From positions 48,496,242 to 48,560,241 of the forward strand of contig NC_053037.3 of NCBI RefSeq assembly GCF_002575655.3: a DNA stretch of 64,000 bases, written 5' to 3'. The notes beneath the pieces were generated by a model. That model did no database searches and was not told the DNA's origin. It saw nothing but the letters and a program-made list of their open reading frames with translations. The position numbers and the translations under genes were made by a program. Numbering within the stretch: position 1 is the stretch's first letter; every line of letters starts with the position of its first letter. Shown here one piece after another: positions 21,404 through 33,336 of the stretch. The stretch is from Aegilops tauschii subsp. strangulata (lineage: Eukaryota; Streptophyta; Magnoliopsida; Poales; Poaceae).

Positions 21404-24400
21404 ATGTTAGAACATTTCTGTGAATGCTATTTCGATCTAAGTGGTCCTATTCTCTGTCCCGTGCTAGGAAGCATTACTCCTCTTTTCATTCCAAATTCTT
21501 CAATAAGACCGATACGATTGATTGGTCTGTGCGTTTCTCTTATTACTTTTTTGTATCCCCCTGTTCCTTGGATACAATTCGATCCTTCTACGGCCAAATC
21601 TCAATTTGTGGAAAGCCTTCGATGGCTTCCTTATGAAAACATCCATTTGTATATGGGTATAGACGGTCTTTCATTATTCTTCGTGATATTGACCACATTT
21701 CTGATCCCTATTTGCATTTCAGTGGGTTGGTCTGGTATGAGAAGTTTTGGGAAAGAGTATATTACAGCATTTCTAATTCGTGAATTTCTAATGATCGCCG
21801 TGTCCTGCATGCTGGATCCTCTACTATTCTATGTTCTTTCTGAAAGCGTGCCAATCCCTATGTTGTGCGGAGCTGAGCATCTTCTATTCGCTGGGATCAA
21901 GCTTTTCCTCTACAGGGGCCTTGTGCAGTAAACCCCCTACGGGCGGTCCCCCATCGTCGTAAAGTAGTAAAGGTCCCCGCGAAGCTTTCGGGAAGAGGGG
22001 TAGTCTTCTGCGTAAGCATAGCATTTCTGGTCGAACCACCGAACCACACATCTTTTTTTGGTCGGAGGGTACTCCGAGTAGTGGGTACCTCGTAGGACCT
22101 CGACCCGCCTACTCAGGTCTTGTATGGATATGCAGGAAGGGGTGCTCCTAGGTGTGTGTAGGGGGTGTGTTTGTTCGCGAGAATGAATTCCTCGTCAAGT
22201 CAGGGGGGTGTGGACACACTTGCGCGAATTCGGATAACGGCTACAAGGGATAAAAATAAAGGAAATTGTACCCGACCAGGGATGGACGTAAACTCGTAAG
22301 CTACCGAGGGTAGGGATAATCGTCCAGGTCTTTTTTTTTAAAGCCGCCCCGCCACTGCAGGCAGGTCAGTTCCTCTGTCGTTGCCGGAGATTTCTTGGCG
22401 AAGAGACCTTAGGATAAGTTGCTAAAACAAACGGAGGGGAGGATCGACCCGTTCAGTAGAATTCCGAAGAAAGACTGTTGGCAGCAGGTGGAGACATTTC
22501 TTTGGCCCCCTTCCAAATAAATGCGGGCAGGGTAGAGCTCGGCAGAGGGTTCGAGAATAGGGTAGGGTTTTTTACGGTCAGGTCCCCTACCACTAGTCCG
22601 GCTAGCCTTCTTTCGGGCAGGAAGCAGGCCTAAACGACGGGCGGGCATCTCCCGCTACGCAAGCAGCATTGTTCGCCACCACCCGAGAAGCAAAAGATTC
22701 GAGAGTCAAGGCGGAAAAGACAAGCATAGTGGTCTAATGACAAGGGCCGATGACGGAAGCTCGGGACGGAGCCGTATGATGCGGAAGTCTCACGTACGGT
22801 TCCCTGAGAAGGGAGTGGCTACCCACTAGAGCTTTGACCAACTACCACCGGTCAATTCCGCTTTGTGGCCACCCCTGACTCTACCATCATTATAGGGGTA
22901 TGGGGTTCGAGACAAAGAAAGATCAAGGCAGCATATCAGTTTTTCCTATATACTTTACTTGGATCCGTTTTTATGCTATTAGCTATTCTGTTGATTCTTC
23001 TCCAAACAGGAACCACCGATTTACAAATTTTATTAACCACTGAATTTAGTGAGCGGCGCCAAATCCTTCTATGGATTGCTTTTTTCGCCTCTTTTGCCGT
23101 CAAAGTGCCTATGGTACCAGTTCATATTTGGTTACCCGAAGCCCATGTAGAGGCACCTACGGCTGGATCCGTCATCTTGGCTGGAATTCTTTTAAAATTG
23201 GGAACCTACGGGTTTTTAAGATTTTCAATACCCATGTTTCCCGAAGCGACACTTTGTTTCACTCCTTTCATTTATACTCTAAGCACGATTGCGATAATAT
23301 ATACTTCCTTGACCACTTTAAAACAGATCGATCTTAAGAAGATCATTGCCTACTCCTCAGTAGCCCACATGAATTTGGTGACTATTGGTATGTTTAGTCG
23401 GGCGGCGGCCGTTAGGTCACCTATTTTGAGTTATGGGCACACAAGCAAGGCCAAAACATGTGTGCCGGGCGTGCGACCCATCAACCTACTAGCAATAGGG
23501 GAGAAAACTTAGCATGTCGCAACAAAAGCATCGATTCGAGGCGTCAGCAAAACACCGCTGTCTGTTCGTAAAACAAAACCCCTTAGCGCCCCAGGACGGG
23601 AGTGGGGGACGGCCCTACGCAGACAGCAGCAGCACCGGCTCTACGAAGTCCGAATCGAATCTTTCCGTTGGCTTTCTCGTGAATAAGAATTGTTGGGCGC
23701 GGCGAAGCGAGCACTTCTAGCTGTTTCGCTTGCTTCTTTCTTATTGTGGTGGCTATTATGGCGTGGCTGAAATGAACGAAAAGCGAGATGATTCAAATTG
23801 ATTGATAGATGGCCTGATCTGTTCTGATAGATCGAAAGGTTTTCTATCAATAATAAGGGTTGACCTCTTTCTATCTATTGATGATACAAGATATCTATCT
23901 ATTCTGGATCCATCAGAAAGAAATCGATATGTATCTGATTTTTTCTACATCGTATGTAGAGTGCCCAAGCGTTTGGCCAGCTCAGTTCTATTATCCATCG
24001 GTCCAATGCACTGGCTCATCTCATGGAGGGAAAAAGCAAATGTAGTTAGTTGTCTTGTTGTTGTTCGCCGCCTCAACACATTCCCCGGCATCGTCCCACA
24101 CGGAAAGAAAGAGCGTGGAGCCCCGGCCCGACCTATAAGTCCGCTAACGTAAAGCGAGGAGTTGAGCCTGAACTGGCGAACCGAAGTCACTTTCGTAACC
24201 ATACTTCCTACAGCTAACACGTGCCCAGTCCAGCGGGAACGCGAAGCGCAAACGAACGTGAGCTGCTATACCGAATCCCCCGCTGGCCATCGGGGACCTA
24301 GTGGTAAGGCCATGATCCGCAGGGGAAGGGATCACTCATTCTTCTATTGGGGACAGGTGCACGAACGACAACTCCAAACGTCAGACATCCGCCACCTATA

Positions 24401-27400
24401 CCTACCGTTTAGGTGGCACCAGCGAGATCCAGCTAAGGTAAGGAACTTCGTGTCGTGGCTGCTCCACTCCGCTGCGGTCTTTTGAACTGAACTTCGTTGC
24501 CTTCCCGCGCGCGAAACGAATGGGCGCTATGTCGTGGGTCAGTTTTGGGGCGGGGGGGGGGCAGAGAGAGACCAGAAGAATGATTCATTTGGATCGACGA
24601 GCCATTTCGCGAATCAATAGAATGTCTCTCTATCCATATCTATTCTATCTTTATATGACGGGCCATAAAAAAAGAAGTATTTTTTTATGGCATGCGGGAT
24701 GATCGCGCCTAGTAGCCACATATCAGCTGCGCTCAATATGCGGGATTTCCGTTGGATCAGATCTTTCGCTTTGACGAATTTGGACCTAGCGAAAAGGACT
24801 CTAAGCCTTCGCGCAAACAAGCAAAGTAGAAGCAAACGAGGAAGCGGAGCTGTCGTAGAAGCAGTAGCTTCCCCCGACAATATACAATACAACAGTAGCG
24901 ACCATGAATAAAAAAGCCCCTTGTTTAACGAGTTCGCTGCTTTTCCCAGGCCGGAGAAGGGCAACTACTTATTGATTGATCGCCTTTCTTTGATATGTGT
25001 TCAATTTAGTACAATACAAACTACAACTAGATCAAAGTGGAAGGGCCACTCACTATAGAAGCTATAACTAGAAAAGCCCTAGCCAATAGTTTAGTAGTCG
25101 GCCAAACCCCCATGCTCACGACATGTTCTTGATATTGATTGAGTTGGAGGGAGTCAGAGACTACCACGGAATCCTTCCATAGTCACCCCGGTGACCTTCG
25201 TCACCAAAGCGTCACGACAGTTTCCAAGACCCCTCATATAATCTCCAGTGGGGATCAGTCGGAGCACGTAGGAATGCCGACCACTACATAAGCCGCTGGC
25301 GGAGAAAGCTCGAAGAGCTTCCCTTCATTCGCTTCGCGGGAGTCGCACACAGCACATAGCTGGAAGTCAGAGGGCCCGTACTACCTGCCTAACCCTTCGC
25401 TCCGAGGGACCGTAGAACGGAAAGCGCCTTCTAAACAACTCGGCAGAAGGGAAGGGGCCTATGTATTTGCATGACCCCTGCGGATTTGACCCTACCTACA
25501 CCCGGAGCCAATCCCCTAGCGGTCCTGCCACCACGCCGCAGAACAGGAGCTCGTGTGGAACCTTGGATTTCTGGCGTAACAGCGGTGGAAGGTATCAAAA
25601 TATTACGGCCGCATAACATAGTATATACGCTAAGGTCGGCCAAAATATGGACACCCGAAGGGCCCGGCGCGCACAATCCTATCCTATCCGAGCCCGTCAT
25701 TGCATGCACTTCGGACAGCCGTCCGTAGCATCATAAGGAGCACCTCCCTTTCGAGGTACCCAAATGGAACGGTCTTTATTTGTGTTGTTGGTTGGTCTTT
25801 CTCAACGTGGTCTATAGCACAAAAAACCATTCTTTACAAGATAGGGCCGTTCACATGAAATAAAATACAAAATCCATTCTTCATGGTCGGGCGCAAATCT
25901 CCAAATCCTCCAGGATCACAAGTGGAACGCTAAGCAAGGGTGGGGAGGCTGCGAGCTCCGCGTCGAATAGAAAGAAGCAAGCAGGGGGTGTTGCCGTAGC
26001 GCGCCGGAGAGCAAGCGTAAGCAACCAAACTAAATAAGGCTACAAAAGTAGCTAGCTAGCGTTTTTAAGCTGGCAGCCTTTTCTAGCACGCGTACTCTTC
26101 TGTGGAGTCGCATGGAACGAACCTTGTCTTCCCTCCAACGACTAGCTCCCTTTTCTTGTTCCGGTCACCCTTCTCTTGCCGTGGAAGGACTTTTGCCTGT
26201 GGTGTGGTCCAACCCGTGGGCGGAGTCGCCCTCATCCCCCCATTGCTCAGTGCTCCCTGCAGCTTCGCTGGGCTTTACCCGCGTGGGCGCGGGCTTCTAT
26301 AAGAGAATGAAAAGCTCTCTTTTTACAATAAAACGCGAACCGCGCGGAGCCCACCCTTTTTCGTTTTCTGCCGCCACTGGGTGGCCGCAGGGGAAACACA
26401 GCCCGGCCGCCTCTCGGGAAAGGGGGGTGGGCCTACCTATCCCGAGGGAGCAGCTGAGAGGTTCCATATGCCGAGCCGAAGGGCAGAACTTCAGTGCGTG
26501 ATCGTAGTATGTCACCTCGTCTTGTCCTCGCAGCATCGAAGAGTACCTATGCACTATGTTCCGGTTCACTGATAAGGAAGATAGAGTTGGGGTGGGGGTC
26601 TACGATGTGAAACTATAGTATGCCCTGGGGAGAAAGATGCGCAACTCAAAACGGAAGCAGGAAGCGTGTTGTCAAAAATGTCGGAGGTTACCAGATCTCT
26701 GAGACTACCATCGATCCGACAGAGCGGAACGACCAGAAAAAGAAGTGGAGTTAGAAAGCCGTATGATAGGTGGTAACTATCTTGTACGGTTCGGGGGGTA
26801 AGCGGTGTACTCTGGGGGAATATTAGGCTCTATCGAACATACAGGGAATTGGAGGTAGCATTTTACTTATGTTAAGTCATGGACTGGTTTCTTCAGCCCT
26901 TTTTCTATGTGCTGGTGTTCTATATGACCGACATAAGACTCGACTTGTTAGATATTATGGAGGTTTAGTGAGCACCATGCCGAATTTCTCTACCATTTTC
27001 TTCTTTTTCACTTTAGCCAATATGAGTTTACCCGGCACTAGCAGCTTTATCGGGGAATTTCTAATCTTAGTAGGAGCTTTCCAAAGAAATAGCTTAGTAG
27101 CCACATTAGCTGCACCTGGGATGATTTTAGGCGCGGCGTATTCCCTTTGGCTATATAATCGTGTGGTTTCTGGAAATTTAAAACCCGATTTCCTCTATGA
27201 ATTCTCCGATCTAAATGGCAGAGAAGTTTCCATATTTCTACCTTTTCTTGTTGGAGGGGCGACCGTCCGTTGAACTACCAAAAAAGGGTAAACCAATGTG
27301 ATCATGACATTGTAGGTGCTTGCGATGGGACGGATGCGACTGCCCTCATAAGTAATGGGTGGCATAGCTCGTAGCAGAAGTCCCCTTTTTTATCCATTTC

Positions 27401-28986
27401 TTTATTACCCCAGAGGGGCCCACCCTGGTGGGACCGAGAGAAAGAAAGGATGGGGGCGACCATGCATGGCACTTCTCGACCGTGTCTCCGAGGGACAGTT
27501 GAACGAGCGACTCATGAATGCTGCCGGGTCGGACGAGCCAATAACTCGAACGTGTACGGTCAGTTTTTTGAGCAAGAATCACAGCGTTACCTTACCTTCA
27601 CCATGATACGGACTCCAAGTTCTTATGGCAAAGCACGAGGAGTTTCCTTCAATATGATGATGAGAATGGAAACCAGAAGCACGACTAGGTCTTCGTAGTC
27701 CGAGATCATACTTATATATCAGTCACAGTAACATAAGCATGAGACTTTTTGTTAGTACCGGTGAACCAGATGGCCGCGGCGAGGGAATCTGGGACGGAGG
27801 ACTCGTAATATCTCTATAGATCTGGCAAAAGCGAAAGACCCCTAACGTCAGGGGCTGACCACTGAGCTCACTCAGGCCCCGCTGGGCGGGCCAGAGTGGG
27901 TGCGAGCTGGAATTGCCATAGCTTATGGTTAGATAACGAGCCCAGCAGAGAACAGTCAGGATAACGAGCGCGGAGCCCACTTGGCAGGCGGCAGGAGCAG
28001 CGGGCAAGTGCTTGCTTGGTAGGCCAACAGCCCTGTGAACCGGGCGGGGCACTCGACGAAAGGGGGGCACGCTGAGCAAGTACGCAAAATTGGCCCTGCG
28101 GAGCTTTCAAAAAGAAAAGCAAGGACCACTACGGGAGGTCGAACCATGAACCAGAGGTAGTAGAACGTGATCCGCACCGGTCAATATTGGATCAAACAAT
28201 AGGGGACCGTAGCACTGACCTTTTTTTTTCAAGACAATAGGTAATGTTCCCTACCGAGACAAGGGACACTCTCAACGGATCCTCCATGCGCTGGGCATAC
28301 CATAGTTCTTCCGTGCGTCTTTATCGTGGCGGAAACAGAACAAGAGGGAAATACCCGGCCGACTCGCCCAGGGCTCGAGGGCGAGCCATACGAGAGTTAG
28401 TCGAATTCTGTTTACGTTCTCGGTTTGGGTTCGGGCCCCTCTCGATCTTTTGCGTATAAGGGAAGGGGGAGGAGTCTAAATCTATGGACATTAATGAACC
28501 ACCATTGATGGACGTTGCACATGACACGAGAAATTCGACTCGACGGTCCGGTGCTAATAGAAGTCGCTTACTCTCCGTCTAGTGAAGGTGCCAGATCCTT
28601 AAAGTAAAGTATCTATCAGACTAGTGTACCAACCACGTGGTACGACGGGCACTCAAAGAACTGGCGAATGAGGGCCCACCCCACCCAAGAGCGCTTATGT
28701 CATATGGGAACTCTCGGCTGGAAACAATCCTTATGGTTTTTATATCCGGTTAGAATAATAAGAAAGAATCAAAGTCCAGGTTGGTTGGTGAGCCTAGTGA
28801 TAGGAGACTATCTAGCTTGGTTCGGAGAGCACTTGTTGGGTTTCAGATTCGTTTTTTGCTAAATGTTACGGCCTAAATGCTGAACAATTGACCCTACTTG
28901 TTCGGATGGGTGTTCACCCGAAAGTGTTCCCGGACTGCATGCATACATCCGTAAGTAACTTAGTGCAACATGGAAAATTTCATTGA
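21404..28986 (+). CDS. nad4: nad4, NADH dehydrogenase subunit 4, four exons
   Basis: The gene is complete: exons 21404-21864 (461 nt), 22885-23399 (515), 26834-27256 (423) and 28898-28986 (89), together 1488 nt or 495 residues plus TGA, the standard plant mitochondrial layout. The product is a proton-pumping membrane subunit of complex I. It begins [14 protein letters not shown] and contains the antiporter-like core ([20 protein letters not shown], with the conserved Lys and the HIWLPEAH box). It ends [12 protein letters not shown]. Every exon is open. Unedited codons remain, for example CGG at 28903-28905 where the protein has Trp, so expression would need C-to-U editing. Each intron ends in AY and has a domain V hairpin. 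There is no sign of decay. Confidence 0.97.
21865..22884 (+). other. nad4: nad4 intron 1, group II
   Basis: This 1020-nt intron starts GTGCGG and ends CTAC. Domain V is a 34-nt hairpin at 22769-22802 (GAGCCGTATG...CACGTACGGTTC), nearly the textbook form. No intron-encoded protein is seen. Its domain I shares blocks with the nad1 half-intron at 10423. Confidence 0.92.
23400..26833 (+). other. nad4: nad4 intron 2, group II
   Basis: This 3434-nt intron starts GGGCGG, a variant of the usual GUGYG, and ends CTCTAT. A domain V-like hairpin lies at about 26757-26792 (AAGCCGTATGA...CTTGTACGGTTC), about 40 nt before exon 3. Open frames inside (e.g. 25471-25728, 26112-26501) show no reverse transcriptase or maturase motif and are probably chance. 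The large size is filled by GC-richer, hairpin-prone sequence. Confidence 0.9.
27257..28897 (+). other. nad4: nad4 intron 3, group II
   Basis: This 1641-nt intron begins GGGCGACC and ends CCCTAC. Domain V is the 34-nt hairpin 28790-28823 (GAGCCTAGTGAT...ATCTAGCTTGGTTC), with compensated stem changes relative to the other introns. No protein is encoded. Confidence 0.9.
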
Positions 28987-29829
28987 GAGGAATCAGCAAA
29001 GAAAAGAAATCTTCTCCGGGTGATCAAGTTCCTTTTTCGGTCTGGGCCACGTCTTTGCTTTCTTCAGAGGCCCATTTTCCTGGGCATCAGTGAGTGGAAT
29101 ACTTAACAGTGATTACATTCTTATGTAGATTCCATTGCTTGATGGGACTTGTTTGTTGGCACCGACCTCGATAAGAAGCAAGGGAGTGGTGCCGAAGCGA
29201 ACGGAGCTGCAAAGCTGTTTGTTTACCAATCCGCCAACTTAAGCTAGGAAAAGTGTAAGAGACCGTGCATCTTCATGTAAATAAAGGTAAATAATCTCAG
29301 AAACAGTCAAGAAACCGGGAATTTTTTATTCCATTTCTTAGCCAGGGCAAGCCCTACCGACCTACGACCGGAGAAGATGTTGTGTTGTTCGTATCACTTG
29401 CTAGAGATAGAGAAGCTAGAACAGGAACTGCCCGGGAGGGTTCAAAGAATGAGGTCTTCACCTTTGAGCTGGATCTCATCTCATTCTAGCACATACTACG
29501 AGCGATTGACTTAAAGAATACAACAAATGGTTGTGGGGTTATCTTTGTACCCTGTGACTACAACCACAAGGTCCGAATCAAGCGAAACGGCTGAGGCGCA
29601 AGCCCTTTTCTCGCCACTACTCTGTGTACCCAAAGTCAGCAACCTTTTTGGCACGCTGGCTAGCAAGTTCATTGCTTCAATGACATGAATTCAATCAAGT
29701 GGACAAATCCTATCCTGGAAAATATGGGCAATCAGCTGGAAACTCAATAGTCTTACGCGGAAAGCACTCAACCGGCCTTCCTCTTCTGAATTATATGAAT
29801 GACAGAAATCAGTCCTCACTTGTATTAAC
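28987..29829. other. nad4 downstream spacer
   Basis: No gene recognised in this stretch; it ends where LINE-like coding begins. Confidence 0.35.
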
Positions 29830-31125
29830 TTCATGAGTGAAGAGGTAGACAAGGTGGTGAAAAGCATGAAACCAAATACTGCTCCAGGTCCAGATGGCTT
29901 CTCTGTTAGCTTTTTAGAGCTTTTTGGCCCCAGTTGAGAGATATACTAATATAAATGCTTCAGGAGCTGTATCATGGCAGGTTGAACTTGTCCAGACTAA
30001 ACTATGGTGTCATTTCTCTACTGCCAAAGATTAAGGATGCTAATAGTATCCTACAGTATAGACCCATATGTGTTCTAAATGTTATGTTTAAAGCTATTAC
30101 CAAAGCTCTGACACTTAGATTTACTCCTCTGGCTCGACAAGTAATCAGCTCTCTTCGGACTGGATTTATTCCTGGGAGGTACATTTTCGATGGATGTGTA
30201 ATTCTTCATGAAGTTTTGCATGAGTTGAAAACCTCTCACTCTGAAGGAATTTTGCTTCAGTTGGACTTTGAAAAAGCTTATGATAGAGTTCAGTGGCCTT
30301 TCTTGGCAGAGGTAATGCATAGGAAAAACTTCCCTGACAGGTGGATAGATTGGATTAGACAAGCAGTGGATGGAGGCAAAGTGTGTGTGAATATGAATGG
30401 AGATTGGCGAGAATATTTCTCTACTTTCAGAGGTTTGAGGCAAGGAGATCCTCTTTCTCCTTTGCTTTTTCACCTAGTAGGTGATGCACTATCTGCAATT
30501 CTGGATAGAGCTAAGGAAGCAGGTGTGATTAGAGGTTTGGTACCACATCTGATACCAGGGGGATTAGTCATTTGCAATATGCTTCTGATACTTTGCTTTT
30601 TTGCATAATGACATGGAGTCTATTACTGGATTCTAATTCCTTCTCTACTGTTTAGAGGAAATGTCTGGCATGAAAGTCAATTACTTGAAGAGTGATATTT
30701 TCACAGTAGGGTTGAGTGTAGAGGAGGAGCAGAGGGTAGCTGATATAACTGTGAGATAGGCAAATTTCCAATAAAATATAATATCTGGGATTACCAATCA
30801 GCAAAGACAAGATCTCTTCTAATGATTTTTTTTCATTAAAAGGTAGAAAAGAAGTTGGACTCTTGGCAATGCAAACATTTCTCTTATGGAGGAAGAGATA
30901 TATTGATCAATGCATGTTTATCAAATGTCCCTATGTACCTTCTGGGTTGCTACACTTTGCCTGTCAAAATACAGAAAAAAGTTGATACAATAAGAAATCA
31001 CTTCTACTGGGAGTAAGAAGAAGAAATTTCACATGGTCAGATGGGAACACCTATGCACCCCTAAAGATTATGGTGGTGTGGGCTTCACTGATATGAGAGT
31101 CAGAAACATTTGTTTACTGTCAAAG
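29830..31125 (+). mobile_element. LINE reverse transcriptase, long decayed fragment
   Basis: About 1.3 kb covers most of a plant LINE RT. KSMKPNTAPGPDGFSVSFL lies near 29860. A 217-codon open frame (29955-30608) carries ISLLPKIKDANSILQYRPI, TGFIPGRYIFDG, LLQLDFEKAYDRVQWPFL and FRGLRQGDPLSPLLF. After a one-base shift near 30560 comes HLQYASD at 30569-30589, where the family has YADD; the first catalytic Asp is replaced by Ser. The C-terminal thumb follows (MSGMKVNYLKSDIF, KKLDSWQCKHFSYGGRDILI, KDYGGVGFTDMRVRN), ending at LLSKW. It is inactive. It is followed at once by a gypsy protease piece. Confidence 0.9.
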
Positions 31126-31497
31126 TGGCTGGAGGAGGTCAATTAACTACTGGAGCTTACACTGCAGATACTACTTATTAAAGGGCACACATTTCAAGAC
31201 ACCTTCAAGCTACTGAAATTGGAAAGCAATGATGTTATACTGGGTTATGATTGGCTATATCGTCACAGTCCAATCAATTTAGATTGGAAGGCCAGAACAA
31301 TGAGTATTTGTCACAATGGGCAAGAAACCATTATTCTTTCTGACAGCAGCAATACTACTTCTCCAACATTGTTAGACCCTGATAAGTTTCAGAAGGAAAT
31401 TGATAAAGGAGCTATGGGCTACTATCTTTATCCCTTATCTTGTGACTCTGCTGATACCGATGATGAAAATACTTTCGAGGAACTTAACTTGGTATAG
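31119..31497 (+). mobile_element. Ty3/gypsy protease C-terminal fragment
   Basis: From 31119 the plus strand reads VKVAGGGQLTTGAYTADTTY, then after stops a 92-codon open frame (31219-31497) with ESNDVILGYDWLYRHSPINL and DWKARTMS. This is the flap and C-terminal part of a retroviral-type aspartic protease (the ILGxDWL box) followed by the linker to RT. The active-site DTG part is missing here. A related piece with the opposite half is at 35.5 kb. Confidence 0.8.
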
Positions 31498-32619
31498 TGA
31501 GCCTAGCAGGCGGCGGGAGTCCAGTATGATTGCTTGCATTTCTTTGGAATTGAACTAGCCCTTGGGAAAGGTAGACGTGAAGGTACCATGATTTCTCACT
31601 TTATAGAAGCGTTAGAGCTCGGCTGACACAGTGATCGAAAGCTGCGCAACCAAAACAACTTGAAACCGCTCATGCACCTTTTGCTTTTCCTGATATCGTC
31701 CCTTCGGGTAGTTGGATATGAGCACATTCAAATTGGAATTCTTCTGATCCCAGATCCAATAGAAGTTTTGAGGTAAGAGGTACCGTGAGCAGATTTCTTT
31801 TTTCGATACCCAGTTTTTGATCTCGCAAGCAAGGAAATCCAAGCAGCATCTCAATCTCGATATTTGCCTTTTCGGGAGACGACTTGTGATAAACAAGTCA
31901 GCCATGTCCTAAAGAAGTAGTGGGAGTGCATGGTTATAAAGGAAGGCGCAAGTGTATTACGGAGCGAAGAAGCTTTAGAGAAAGTTCTACCTCGCGGGTG
32001 AAACCATAGATTGGAAGGTGTAGGTCACTCACCCGTGTAAACAAAGCGAAATCATAGAGCATAGCTCATTTGTAATGCCCCTGTCCGAACTGACCACAGG
32101 ATTTAGGTCGTCCCGACCAGTAACAAAGGAGAAATTCCCCTGCTTGTTAGGAGTTCCTTTAGTTTGCAGTTGAGTGCAGCCGGATGGTTCTCTCTATGTA
32201 TTCCTGAAAAAGTGATTGGAGGTTCGTTGCTCACCTTAAGTCATTATCAACCGAAACTCATAGAGAAAGGGATCCGCAAAACCCCTCGCCATTACCGTAT
32301 GAGCAGGTTTTAAAGCCTGCAAGTTAAGTTGTTGGCTGCTCTTAGCGATTGAGTGCCAACATGAGACCTATTTGTTAGCTTTGAACCGAGAAGGTCCCTC
32401 AACCATAGCGTGATACGAACCAGTGGCTTCCCTACCGAAACCGAAGAAATCCTCTGGGCGGGTTCCTTATCTTTACTTAATACGGAACCGAGACCTTGAC
32501 TTCTTCTTATCAGACTGAAGAGGGGAACCTCATGACCCAGGATACAAGCACTATTACCTTCTTATAAGGGAAGTGAGGTGATTTAAGCAAAAGGAGGAGG
32601 AATAGTTTCTCATACAATC

Positions 32620-32651
32620 TCTGTGGGTATACTTAACAGAAATCCGAGCTC
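32620..32651 (-). repeat. 32-bp inverted repeat, right arm
   Basis: TCTGTGGGTATACTTAACAG and the following bases to 32651 are the reverse complement of 12909-12940 with one mismatch. Inversion of the 19.7 kb between the arms, including nad4, would result from recombination between them. Confidence 0.75.
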
Positions 32652-33264
32652 AATTACTAAATGTGCAAGTTTTAAGACTCGGTTCAATCACTTTATAGAA
32701 GGATAATGTCTAGAACAAAGGAAGTGAGTCTAGCTCCACTCCGAGGGACAAGACGGAAATCTTCTACCGATGCCAACTGCAAGGCGTGCTTTCCTATGAA
32801 CCGATTCTTAGACTACAGATCTCATCCCAACGATCTACTTGTACGAAAGAAAGAGAGATGATCTACTTGCAGCTACTGTTTGTTACCGCTGAACATCTGC
32901 TACCAATACCAAGAAATACCAATACGGACTTCTTGTTCCAATCGAAACGAGCAAACCTGGGGAAGATAGCAAGATTAGCAGAACGGGAACCCCCCATGGG
33001 GAAGGGCTCTGAGATGCACCACAGAGCCCGTAGCAGCTACTTTTAAGGTTTCTCGCCCATCGGCCCAGAAATCCATAGAAAGACGATTGAGATTAGTGAA
33101 TGGCATCGATCTGAAGTTCATAGAATCTCTAGCGTCTCCTTGTTCGTAACAAATGAGTAACTTAACTACTAATGTGACGAATAGTGCCAGGCGTAGTGTA
33201 TCACTGGAATTCGATCAGTCTGTTGGAAAGGGATCACTCTCTGATTCTGCTTCAAGTCCTGTGC

Positions 33265-33336
33265 GTGCCTGTTTCGAAGAATGCTATTCGCTCTAGTGTC
33301 CTGTGCCTGTTTCGAAGAATGTTATTCGCTCTAGTG
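33265..33336 (+). repeat. Tandem duplication, 34-bp unit, 38-bp period
   Basis: GTGCCTGTTTCGAAGAATG and the following bases to CTCTAGTG occur at 33265-33298 (with one base changed) and 33303-33336. Confidence 0.85.

Noticed and set aside
25431..26569. Several frames of 85-130 codons within nad4 intron 2 as a maturase
   Set aside because: None shows RT, domain X or other maturase motifs, and they overlap in all phases.
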